A stretch of 13,715 nt of DNA from Methanobacteriota archaeon (GTDB taxonomy: Archaea; Halobacteriota; Methanocellia; Methanocellales; Methanocellaceae), in the NCBI GenBank assembly GCA_023436075.1, contig JAEZKS010000038.1:1-13715 (forward strand), read 5' to 3'. The notes beneath the pieces were generated by a model. The model saw only the letters and a program-made list of their open reading frames with translations, had not been told where the DNA came from and did no database searches. Shown here one piece after another: positions 5,771-11,773 of this stretch; within the stretch, counting starts at the first letter, position 1; each line of letters starts with the position of its first letter. The position numbers and the translations under genes were made by a program.

Positions 5771-6463
5771 GTGGGATACATCGTCGATGGGTTCATTCAT
5801 GCTATCAATATGATCGTCAGCCTCAACCCTGAGGTCATGGAGATTGCCTCCCTCTCACTCCAGGTTTCTGGCACGGCGACGCTGCTCGCAGCTGCCGTGG
5901 GGATACCTGCTGGCATTCTCATCGCGCTGAACGAGTTCCCGTTCAAGCGACTCCTTCGCAGCCTGATCAATACATTCATGGGCATACCGCCGGTAGTCGT
6001 GGGCCTGTTCGTCTTTCTCATGATCTCAAGGGCCGGGCCGCTGGGATCGTTCGGCGTATTGTTCACCCCGACCGCCATGATCGCCGCACAGTTCATCCTG
6101 GTTACCCCTATCATTACCGGTCTGACAATCTCCGCGGCCAACGCCGTCGATCGATCGGTGATCGAAACGGCTGTCTCGCTTGGCGCAAAGCGCTATGAGA
6201 CGATGCTGCTGGTGATTAACGAGGCGCGCCAGGCCCTGTTGATCGCAGCGATCGCTGGCTTCGGCCGGGCCATCGCTGAGGTGGGCGCCGTGATGATCGT
6301 GGGTGGCGACATCCGATGGAGCACCCGGGTGCTGACCACGGCCATCATGCTGGAGACCAGCCGTGGTGACTATTCGCTGGCCATAGCGCTGGGACTCATT
6401 CTGCTCGCGATGGCATTCATCATCAACCTCGTCATCAGCTATATCCAGGGAGGGCGCCGATGA
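5771..6463 (+). CDS. tupB: Tungstate ABC transporter permease TupB
   Basis: The 230-residue integral membrane protein has about five hydrophobic segments and the permease EAA-type loop ETAVSLGAKRYETMLLV at 132-148, which contacts the ATPase. The adjoining GFGRAIAEVGAVMIVGGDI (163-181) is characteristic of TupB-type permeases. It forms the membrane channel of a tungstate importer with TupC and TupA. Start is GTG at 5771: TGA lies immediately upstream in frame, and AAGGTG (5758-5763) is seven bases before it. The stop overlaps the tupC start by four bases (ATGA), so the two are translationally coupled. The binding-protein gene tupA is not in this operon but converges from the right. Molybdate transport cannot be excluded from the permease alone; TupA's motifs favour tungstate. 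Confidence 0.9.
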   Translation: MGYIVDGFIHAINMIVSLNPEVMEIASLSLQVSGTATLLAAAVGIPAGILIALNEFPFKRLLRSLINTFMGIPPVVVGLFVFLMISRAGPLGSFGVLFTPTAMIAAQFILVTPIITGLTISAANAVDRSVIETAVSLGAKRYETMLLVINEARQALLIAAIAGFGRAIAEVGAVMIVGGDIRWSTRVLTTAIMLETSRGDYSLAIALGLILLAMAFIINLVISYIQGGRR

Positions 6464-7182
6464 GCAGAGTGGACGTGGACGGCGTTACCAGGCGTGCCAT
6501 GGGCAAGACGGTACTCAGGAACGTCAGCCTGAAAGTCGAATCGGGCGAGACCCTGGCCATCATGGGCCCCAGCGGCGCCGGGAAGACCAGCCTGCTGCGC
6601 ATCATCAATGGGCTGGACAGGCCGGATGCCGGAAAAGTGCTCATCGACGGGCAGGATACCGGTTCTGGCAACCGGCTTGCGCTCCGGCGGTCTATGGCCA
6701 TGGTCTTCCAGAAGCCGGTCCCGTTCTCCATGAGCGTCTACGACAACATCGCTTACGGCCTGCGCTTGCGGCGTGCAAGCCGCCATGATATCGATCGCGC
6801 GGTGAGCGATGCTCTGGCACTGCTGGACATGCCCGGCCGGGAGCGGCAGTACGCTCGCAGCCTCTCCGGCGGCGAGGCGCAGCGGCTTGCGTTCGCGCGC
6901 GCCTACGTGCTGCGGCCACGGCTGTTGTTGCTCGACGAGCCGACGGCTAACCTGGACCCGGCCAACGCCCGTATCATGGAACGGGCGATCCTTGATATTA
7001 ACCGCCGGTATGGTACCACCGTTATCCTGGTCACCCATAACATGTACCAGGCCCGACGCATAGCTGGCAAGACTGCTTTCATGATGGACGGCGAATTCAT
7101 CGAGGAAGGGAAGACCGAAGAATTATTCGCGTCACCTCGCGATCCGAGGACGGCCCTGTTCATCAGCGGCGACATTCCATGA
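6460..7182 (+). CDS. tupC: Tungstate ABC transporter ATP-binding protein TupC
   Basis: The 240-residue ABC ATPase is complete: Walker A GPSGAGKT at 36-43, Q-loop glutamine 84 in VFQKP, signature LSGGE at 135-139, Walker B LLLLDE at 155-160 with catalytic E160, D-loop NLDP, and switch histidine 193 in VTHN. It energises import through TupB. At 240 residues it is a short-type ATPase and lacks the C-terminal molybdate-binding (TOBE/Mop) domain found in ModC, which agrees with the Tup rather than Mod family. The ATG overlaps the tupB stop, and GGGAGGG (6448-6454) lies five bases upstream. The gene ends 41 bases from the end of the convergent tupA. Confidence 0.92.
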   Translation: MSRVDVDGVTRRAMGKTVLRNVSLKVESGETLAIMGPSGAGKTSLLRIINGLDRPDAGKVLIDGQDTGSGNRLALRRSMAMVFQKPVPFSMSVYDNIAYGLRLRRASRHDIDRAVSDALALLDMPGRERQYARSLSGGEAQRLAFARAYVLRPRLLLLDEPTANLDPANARIMERAILDINRRYGTTVILVTHNMYQARRIAGKTAFMMDGEFIEEGKTEELFASPRDPRTALFISGDIP

Positions 7183-7186
7183 TAGG

Positions 7187-7214
7187 ATCTTAAATAAAAA
7201 AGAAAACGTTTTTA
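7187..7214. terminator. Bidirectional A/T-rich terminator between tupC and tupA
   Basis: The 41-bp convergent gap contains an A run (TAAATAAAAAAG) that gives U-rich RNA on the minus strand after tupA, and GTTTTTA on the plus strand after tupC, around the palindrome AAAACGTTTT at 7203-7212. One compact element could stop both transcripts. Confidence 0.6.
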
Positions 7215-7223
7215 TGTTCAGGC

Positions 7224-8123
7224 TCAGAGCTTATCCGCGACGAACAGTGGCTCACCGACGGTATTGACGCCAAATGTGCTGATCTTCTGCTGCGTGGCGT
7301 TGCTGATCATGAATTCGAGGAACTTGTGGGCCATCGCATAGTTCACGTTCTGGTGCAGGGTCGCATTGACCTCTATCACGTCGTAAACATTGATCATGTC
7401 CGGTGTGGCATCGACCAGGATAGTCAGCCCGGTCAGGTTCTTCTGGTTCTGCAGGTATGTGCTCTTGTCGCTTAGCGTGTAGCCGCCAAGCTGATCGGCC
7501 ATCACTAGCGTCTGCAGCATGCCCGATCCGGTAGACTTGTACCAGCTCATCGACCTATTATCCGGCGCGGAATAACCTGTTCCGTTCCAGAGAGTTAGCT
7601 CCTTGCTGGCAGTACCCGAGCTGTCACCTCTGCCCACAAAGACGGACTTGTTGTCGTAGATCTGCTTGAACGCCAGCGTAGCATTGGTCATGTTCCTGAT
7701 GCCGGCGGGGTCGTTCGACGGCCCGACGATGATAAACCAGTTGTGAGCAAACTGGGTTCTGTTCCAGCCATAGCCATTGTTCATGAATGTCGTCTCGTCT
7801 TTGGGACTGTGGACAAGGAGTACGTCGCAATCGCCGCTCTGTCCAAGCGCCATTGCAGCGCCGGAACCTTTAGCGGTGTACTCGACTTTAACGTTGTTTG
7901 CCTTCTCGAAGTCCGGCAGCAGGACGTCCAGCAGGCCGCTGTCACGCAGGCTCGTCGTCGTGGACAGCTTCAGCACCTGGCCGGGTACGGGGGTCGGCGT
8001 AGCAGTCGAATTATCGGATGGCGTGGCCGTCGGCGTCGGAGAAGTACACCCCGACAGCGCGGCTACGATCAGTATGGCAAAAACTGCCAGTACAGATATC
8101 ATAAGTGTTTTATTTGAATGCAT
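7224..8123 (-). CDS. tupA: Tungstate-binding lipoprotein TupA
   Basis: The 299-residue extracytoplasmic protein captures tungstate for TupBC. It has a hydrophobic signal segment (about 7-24) ending in the lipobox LSGC with lipidation cysteine 26, then a Thr/Pro/Ser-rich linker (27-48). The mature domain starts with LKLSTTTSLRDSGLLDVLLP (51-70); the TTTS motif is the oxyanion-binding signature of TupA. KGSGAAMALGQSGDCDVLLVHSP and GRGDSSGTASKEL (165-175) are further family motifs. Several N-x-S/T sequons suggest N-glycosylation on the archaeal cell surface. The ATG (complement of 8121-8123) is preceded by a weak GGGAT. It is transcribed alone and convergently to tupBC, and divergently from fwdDB, unlike the usual single tupABC operon. 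Confidence 0.93.
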   Translation of the reverse strand: MHSNKTLMISVLAVFAILIVAALSGCTSPTPTATPSDNSTATPTPVPGQVLKLSTTTSLRDSGLLDVLLPDFEKANNVKVEYTAKGSGAAMALGQSGDCDVLLVHSPKDETTFMNNGYGWNRTQFAHNWFIIVGPSNDPAGIRNMTNATLAFKQIYDNKSVFVGRGDSSGTASKELTLWNGTGYSAPDNRSMSWYKSTGSGMLQTLVMADQLGGYTLSDKSTYLQNQKNLTGLTILVDATPDMINVYDVIEVNATLHQNVNYAMAHKFLEFMISNATQQKISTFGVNTVGEPLFVADKL

Positions 8124-8155
8124 GGTAATCCCAGATAGGGTAATGGCTATAAGCT

Positions 8156-8163
8156 GATATATC
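8156..8163 (-). promoter_or_regulatory. Putative TATA box for tupA
   Basis: GATATATC lies about 37 bases before the tupA ATG, predicting a start site near 8134 and a very short leader of about 11 bases. Confidence 0.45.
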
Positions 8164-8173
8164 TAACGATCTG

Positions 8174-8196
8174 ATGTAACTATTATCAGTTAACAT
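8174..8196. promoter_or_regulatory. Inverted repeat upstream of tupA
   Basis: ATGTAACT (8174-8181) and AGTTAACAT (8188-8196) are complementary except for one extra T, with a six-base spacer. It lies just upstream of the predicted tupA TATA box, where an archaeal activator or repressor could bind. Confidence 0.4.
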
Positions 8197-8233
8197 TTTT
8201 TCAGCTCTCCTCTCATATGGCGTCGATGAAAAA

Positions 8234-8256
8234 TCGCCGGTATTATTTACCGGCGA
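8234..8256. promoter_or_regulatory. Perfect 9-bp stem palindrome in the tupA-fwdD intergenic region
   Basis: TCGCCGGTA and TACCGGCGA are exactly complementary around TTATT, making a GC-rich hairpin inside otherwise A/T-rich DNA. The octamer TCATATGG occurs on both sides, at 8213-8220 and 8259-8266, as direct repeats. Both neighbouring genes point away, so it is not a terminator for them. Operator, small RNA hairpin, or insertion scar are possible. Confidence 0.6.
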
Positions 8257-8308
8257 AATCATATGGTAATTTTTATACAAAACCATTATATAAAATAAAC
8301 AATTTTAT

Positions 8309-8328
8309 GTTAATCTGTTGCGATTAAC
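8309..8328. promoter_or_regulatory. Perfect palindrome with 7-bp half-sites and 6-bp spacer
   Basis: GTTAATC-N6-GATTAAC has the geometry of a dimeric helix-turn-helix regulator site. It is about 75-95 bases upstream of the predicted fwdD TATA box. The half-site resembles the GTTAAC core of the palindrome at 8174-8196, so the same regulator may bind both. Confidence 0.5.
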
Positions 8329-8403
8329 TTGCACAGATAATTGTAATTATGCCCCGTAGCACTCCTTTTTTATTATATAATTTCGGAAATGCACAGTCAA
8401 AAG

Positions 8404-8412
8404 CTATATATA
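8404..8412 (+). promoter_or_regulatory. Putative TATA box for fwdDB
   Basis: CTATATATA predicts a start site near 8434 and a leader of about 108 bases. A second candidate, CTATTTAAAT at 8428-8437, would give a leader of about 80 bases. The leader contains a weak TTCAC/GTGAA hairpin at 8468-8486. Which promoter is used cannot be decided from sequence. Confidence 0.45.
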
Positions 8413-8541
8413 CGAATTAAGTCTACTCTATTTAAATTATTTAATTACAATAGCCGAACAGGAGAGCTTTCACGAAAATTATGTGAAGTCGATTTGATCT
8501 GCTTGGTAATTGTTCCTGTCAGCTGGCAGAGGTGCCCGAGA

Positions 8542-8961
8542 ATGACCAACAAAATAGAGGTAAATCTGATAAGCGGAAGAACCCTCATGCAGGGCGTGGC
8601 TCTTGAAGGCCACAAGCATGATGATGGCTACATAAAGGCATGTGGGATAATCGAGATGGACCTGAAAGACCTGAAGGCGATCAAGGTCTTCCCCGGCGAG
8701 AACGTCCGTGTCAAGTCGGCCTATGGGGAGGTAGTCGTCAGAGCAATCCGGACTACTCAGGGCCCGCACCCGGGTCTGGCGTTCATACCCATGGGGCCAT
8801 GGGCGAACCAGGTCACGAGCACCGACACGATGTCGACCGGCATGCCCGGGTATAAAGGGGTAAAGGTCACGATCGAGCCGGCGCCGGACACGACTGTCCT
8901 GAACGGCATTACTCTGCTTCAGAAGACTACGATAGTCCCGACGGAGGCGAAGACCGAATGA
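8542..8961 (+). CDS. fwdD: Formylmethanofuran dehydrogenase subunit D
   Basis: The 139-residue protein is the molybdopterin-dinucleotide-binding (MopB C-terminal-like) subunit of formylmethanofuran dehydrogenase, which reduces CO2 to formylmethanofuran in the first step of methanogenesis. Features are SGRTLMQG at 11-18, a beta-barrel segment ending in YGEVVVRA, and the FIPMGPWAN motif at 81-89. The frame is open upstream to 8389, but the extra 51 codons are A/T-rich, unlike FwdD, and I start at ATG 8542 with GAGGTG (8529-8534) seven bases upstream. The stop overlaps fwdB by four bases. FwdD and FwdB together form the equivalent of the large catalytic subunit of formate dehydrogenases. Isoenzyme type (tungsten Fwd or molybdenum Fmd) is not provable here. 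Confidence 0.92.
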   Translation: MTNKIEVNLISGRTLMQGVALEGHKHDDGYIKACGIIEMDLKDLKAIKVFPGENVRVKSAYGEVVVRAIRTTQGPHPGLAFIPMGPWANQVTSTDTMSTGMPGYKGVKVTIEPAPDTTVLNGITLLQKTTIVPTEAKTE

Positions 8962-10313
8962 TGGAACCACAGGCACGGGTACAGGAGAAGACTCCCGGCA
9001 CGAAGGTAATAACGGATGTTGTCTGTCCTTTCTGCGGGACTCTTTGTGATGACTTGAAGATTGTCGTCGACGGCAACAAGATCGTCGACACTGTCAACGC
9101 TTGCATGATCGGCAACGAGAAGTTCCAGACTTCTCAGGACCCGCACAGGATCATCAAGCCCCAGGAGCGGGAAGACGGCACGACGGAGTTCACCACCGTC
9201 AGCTACGACTATGCGATCGACAAGGCTGCACAGATCCTGGCCAACGCGAAGAGGCCTCTGCTGTACGGCTGGTCGTCCACCTCATGCGAGGCGCAGGAGA
9301 TCGGCAACGAGCTGGCAGAAATTGTCGGCGGCGTAACTGATAACACTGCATCTGTCTGCCACGGCCCGTCGATCCTGGCCATCCAGACCGTCGGCGGCCC
9401 GATGTGTACGCTGGGCGAAGTGAAGAACAGGGCTGACCTGATCATCTACTGGGGCTGCAACCCGGTTCACGCTCACCCCCGGCACATGAGCCGGTACTCG
9501 ATATACCCCAGAGGATTCTTCACCGAGAGGGGCTTCCAGGACAGGACCGTTGTAGTCGTTGACCCGAGGCCGACGGACACTGCCAAGCAGGCAGACATCC
9601 ACGTCCAGGTCGAGCAGGGCAAGGACTACGAGCTGCTGGATGCGCTCAGGACTGTCACCCGCGGCGAGGAAATTCCGGAAGTCGTCGCAGGAGTGTCCAG
9701 GGACGAGATCAAGGCGCTTGCGGAACTTGCCAAGAGCAAGCACTTCGGTGTCCTCTTCTTCGGCATGGGCGTTACCCAGACCACTGGCAAGCACCGCAAC
9801 ATCGACATGGCCATCTGCTGGGTCCAGGACATGAACAAGTACACCAAGTTCAGCCTGATCCCGATGCGTGGCCACTACAACGTCACTGGCTCCGGGCAGG
9901 TCATGACCTGGCAGTCCGGATTCCCGTTCGCCATGGACTTCTCCAGGGGATACCCTAGGTACAACCCCGGAGAGACCGCATCCAACGATATCCTCCTGAG
10001 GAAAGAGTGCGACGCGGCATTGATCATAGCGGCTGACCCCGGAGCGCACTTCCCGGTCCAGTCGATGAAACACTATGCCACGATACCGACGATCTGCATC
10101 GACCCGCACTACACGCCCACTGCAGGCATCAGCAAGCTATACATTCCCTCGACGATGATCGGCATCGAAGAGGACGGCACCGCCTACCGGATGGATAACG
10201 TCCCCATTCGCTGCAGAAAGGTCGTTGACGCACCCGAGGGCCTGTTGTCAGATGCGGAGATCCTGGCGAGGATCTTAAAGAAAGTCAAGGAGATCAAAGG
10301 GATCGCAGAGTAA
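8958..10313 (+). CDS. fwdB: Formylmethanofuran dehydrogenase subunit B (catalytic)
   Basis: The 451-residue catalytic subunit holds a [4Fe-4S] cluster and, with FwdD, the bis-molybdopterin metal centre. The cluster ligands are C23, C26, C30 and C49 (CPFCGTLC ... NAC). The metal ligand is expected to be C134 in ASVCHGPS; some methanogens use selenocysteine at this position, but here the codon is TGC. Other family segments are YWGCNPVHAHPRH and RGHYNVTGSGQV. The first of two adjacent ATGs (8958) overlaps the fwdD stop and has GGAGG (8943-8947) ten bases upstream. No fwdA, fwdC, fwdF or fwdG follows: the operon ends with a terminator-like hairpin and moeA comes next, so the remaining subunits must be encoded elsewhere. 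Confidence 0.95.
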   Translation: MMEPQARVQEKTPGTKVITDVVCPFCGTLCDDLKIVVDGNKIVDTVNACMIGNEKFQTSQDPHRIIKPQEREDGTTEFTTVSYDYAIDKAAQILANAKRPLLYGWSSTSCEAQEIGNELAEIVGGVTDNTASVCHGPSILAIQTVGGPMCTLGEVKNRADLIIYWGCNPVHAHPRHMSRYSIYPRGFFTERGFQDRTVVVVDPRPTDTAKQADIHVQVEQGKDYELLDALRTVTRGEEIPEVVAGVSRDEIKALAELAKSKHFGVLFFGMGVTQTTGKHRNIDMAICWVQDMNKYTKFSLIPMRGHYNVTGSGQVMTWQSGFPFAMDFSRGYPRYNPGETASNDILLRKECDAALIIAADPGAHFPVQSMKHYATIPTICIDPHYTPTAGISKLYIPSTMIGIEEDGTAYRMDNVPIRCRKVVDAPEGLLSDAEILARILKKVKEIKGIAE

Positions 10314-10333
10314 CCGGGACACCGGTGCGATCG

Positions 10334-10377
10334 GACGGCTTGCCATAACGCTGGCCGTCTCGTCTTATTTTTATTTT
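10334..10377 (+). terminator. Stem-loop plus T tract after fwdB
   Basis: GACGGC (10334-10339) and GCCGTC (10354-10359) form a six-bp stem with a 14-base loop, followed by a T-rich tract (CTTATTTTTATTTT). It lies about 20 bases after the fwdB stop and separates the fwdDB transcript from moeA. Confidence 0.65.
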
Positions 10378-10426
10378 GCATAGGCTGACAAGGCATTTAA
10401 CACGGAGTTCATGTAGTATAGTCATT

Positions 10427-10466
10427 GGCGTAACTTTTTGTAGACGCCTTATCGCCTGTACAAAAA
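10427..10466 (+). promoter_or_regulatory. Two overlapping, mutually exclusive hairpins upstream of moeA
   Basis: GGCGT (10427-10431) can pair with ACGCC (10444-10448), or TTTTTGTA (10435-10442) can pair with TACAAAAA (10459-10466). The two stems share bases and cannot form together. They lie upstream of the predicted moeA TATA box, so they would act as DNA sites for that promoter, or as leader RNA only if transcription starts further upstream. The rest of the 239-bp fwdB-moeA gap shows no gene. Confidence 0.35.
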
Positions 10467-10520
10467 CAGTACCTGATATACCCGACGCTATGCCAGAGCC
10501 TGCAAACGTTTTCAGATAAG

Positions 10521-10530
10521 GTTTATGTTT
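10521..10530 (+). promoter_or_regulatory. Putative TATA box for the moeA pair
   Basis: GTTTATGTTT is centred about 28 bases before the moeA ATG at 10553. This predicts transcription starting at or next to the start codon, that is a leaderless message, and fits the lack of a Shine-Dalgarno sequence. Confidence 0.45.
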
Positions 10531-10552
10531 ATTCAATCCAATTACTTCTATC

Positions 10553-11773
10553 ATGTCCGTCGAGTCCGGTTTCCAGAAAATGACCAGCATATCCGGCGCA
10601 TTGTCCCGGTTCCTCGACATTATCGAGCCGGTATCGAGACATGAGCCTGTCTTTCTCGAAGATGCAGACGGCCGTGTATTATCGGAGGATATCGCCGCAC
10701 CGATCGATGTTCCGCACTACGATAGAAGTGCCATGGATGGCTACGCAGTCATAGCCGCGGACACATTCGGGACCAGTAAGGACTCGGGCATAATGTTGAA
10801 ACCAGTCACTGCCGGCCGCATCTCCCGTGGCGAATGCATGCAGGTTCACACTGGAAGCGCCATCCCGGAGGGGGCGGATTCGGTCGTAATGGTCGAGAAC
10901 ACCGAACTGGCCGGGGAATACGTCGAAGTGCTGGGGCAGGTTTCGCCCGGACAGAATGTCGGCATGGCCGGGGAAGACGTGAAGAAAGGCAGCATCGTAT
11001 TCCGCAAAGGACGGCAGCTCAAACCGTCTGACATAGGGCTTTTGCTATCAATGGGCTTTAGCGAAGTGCCAGTATTCGCCAGGCCCCATGTCATGATAAT
11101 ACCGACGGGTGACGAGATCATTCCGCGGAGCGCCAGGCTTGAGGCTGGCAACATGTACGAGAGCAACGGCACGATGAACCTGCTTTACGTGCGGAGGTTC
11201 GGCGGCTCCGGCCATTTGCACGTCATCGTACCAGATAACCGGCAAAAGCTCGCCGATGCTCTCAAAGAAGGCATGGACTATGACCTTATTGTCACTATCG
11301 GGGGCAGCTCAGTGGGCAAGCGAGACCTGATCGTAGAGGTCGTCAATTCGATAGGCCGGATAATGGTGCACGGCGTAGCGATCAAACCAGGAAAGCCCGT
11401 CGCGATGGGCTATGTCGAAGCGGAAGGACGACGTGTACCAATCGTATGTCTGCCCGGCTATCCGGCGGCCTGTGCGATTGACTCTATGGTATTCGTCGAC
11501 CAGGCGATCAAGAAGCTGGCCAGCCTGCCGCCGCCACGATATCGCACTCAAAAGGCGGTCCTGACCCGCAAAATCTTCTCGGAGCATGGCTTTCGGACGT
11601 ATACGCGCGTATCGATCGAAGACAGTGCTGCCACGCCGATCCGTACCAAAGGCGCGGGCATCCTGAGCTCGATCTCACGAGCCGACGGCTATGTGATCGT
11701 ACCGGAAGACGTCGAGGGATACGAAGAGGGAAGCACGGTGGAGGTGGTTTTTCTTGAGCCGGATAGAGTTTAG
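10553..11773 (+). CDS. moeA: Molybdopterin molybdotransferase MoeA (paralogue 1)
   Basis: The 406-residue cytoplasmic enzyme inserts molybdate or tungstate into adenylylated molybdopterin, the last step of the pterin cofactor. Motifs in order: DRSAMDGYAV at 57-66, VHTGSAIPEGADSVVMVE at 98-115, AGEDVKKG at 139-146, PTGDEI at 184-189, the molybdopterin-binding GGSSVGKRDLI at 250-260, KPGKPVAMG at 278-286, LPGYPAA at 300-306, and the C-terminal SRADGYVIVPE segment. The length equals a full MoeA without extra domains. The start is ATG 10553, apparently leaderless. An ATG nine codons later (10580) is an alternative. It overlaps the second moeA by 20 bases, so both are cotranscribed. Two paralogues beside tungstate-transport genes raise the idea of metal-specific enzymes. 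Confidence 0.92.
   Translation: MSVESGFQKMTSISGALSRFLDIIEPVSRHEPVFLEDADGRVLSEDIAAPIDVPHYDRSAMDGYAVIAADTFGTSKDSGIMLKPVTAGRISRGECMQVHTGSAIPEGADSVVMVENTELAGEYVEVLGQVSPGQNVGMAGEDVKKGSIVFRKGRQLKPSDIGLLLSMGFSEVPVFARPHVMIIPTGDEIIPRSARLEAGNMYESNGTMNLLYVRRFGGSGHLHVIVPDNRQKLADALKEGMDYDLIVTIGGSSVGKRDLIVEVVNSIGRIMVHGVAIKPGKPVAMGYVEAEGRRVPIVCLPGYPAACAIDSMVFVDQAIKKLASLPPPRYRTQKAVLTRKIFSEHGFRTYTRVSIEDSAATPIRTKGAGILSSISRADGYVIVPEDVEGYEEGSTVEVVFLEPDRV

Noticed and set aside
8141..8170. ModE-box-like site near the tupA promoter
   Set aside because: The two TATA-containing halves match each other at only about half of the positions, and no ModE gene is in view, so the resemblance is not better than A/T-rich promoter DNA.
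8389..8541. N-terminal extension of FwdD
   Set aside because: The 51 extra codons are A/T-rich promoter and leader sequence; ATG 8542 has GAGGTG at good spacing and gives a normal FwdD length.
9357..9362. Selenocysteine in the FwdB active site
   Set aside because: The codon before HGP is TGC, an ordinary cysteine; there is no in-frame TGA in fwdB.
9282..10109. Minus-strand open frame (275 codons) opposite fwdB
   Set aside because: Shadow of the well-supported FwdB coding sequence with no family features.
10294..10620. Minus-strand open frame (108 codons) spanning the fwdB-moeA gap
   Set aside because: It overlaps the fwdB terminator and the moeA start antisense, and the translation has no conserved or hydrophobic pattern.
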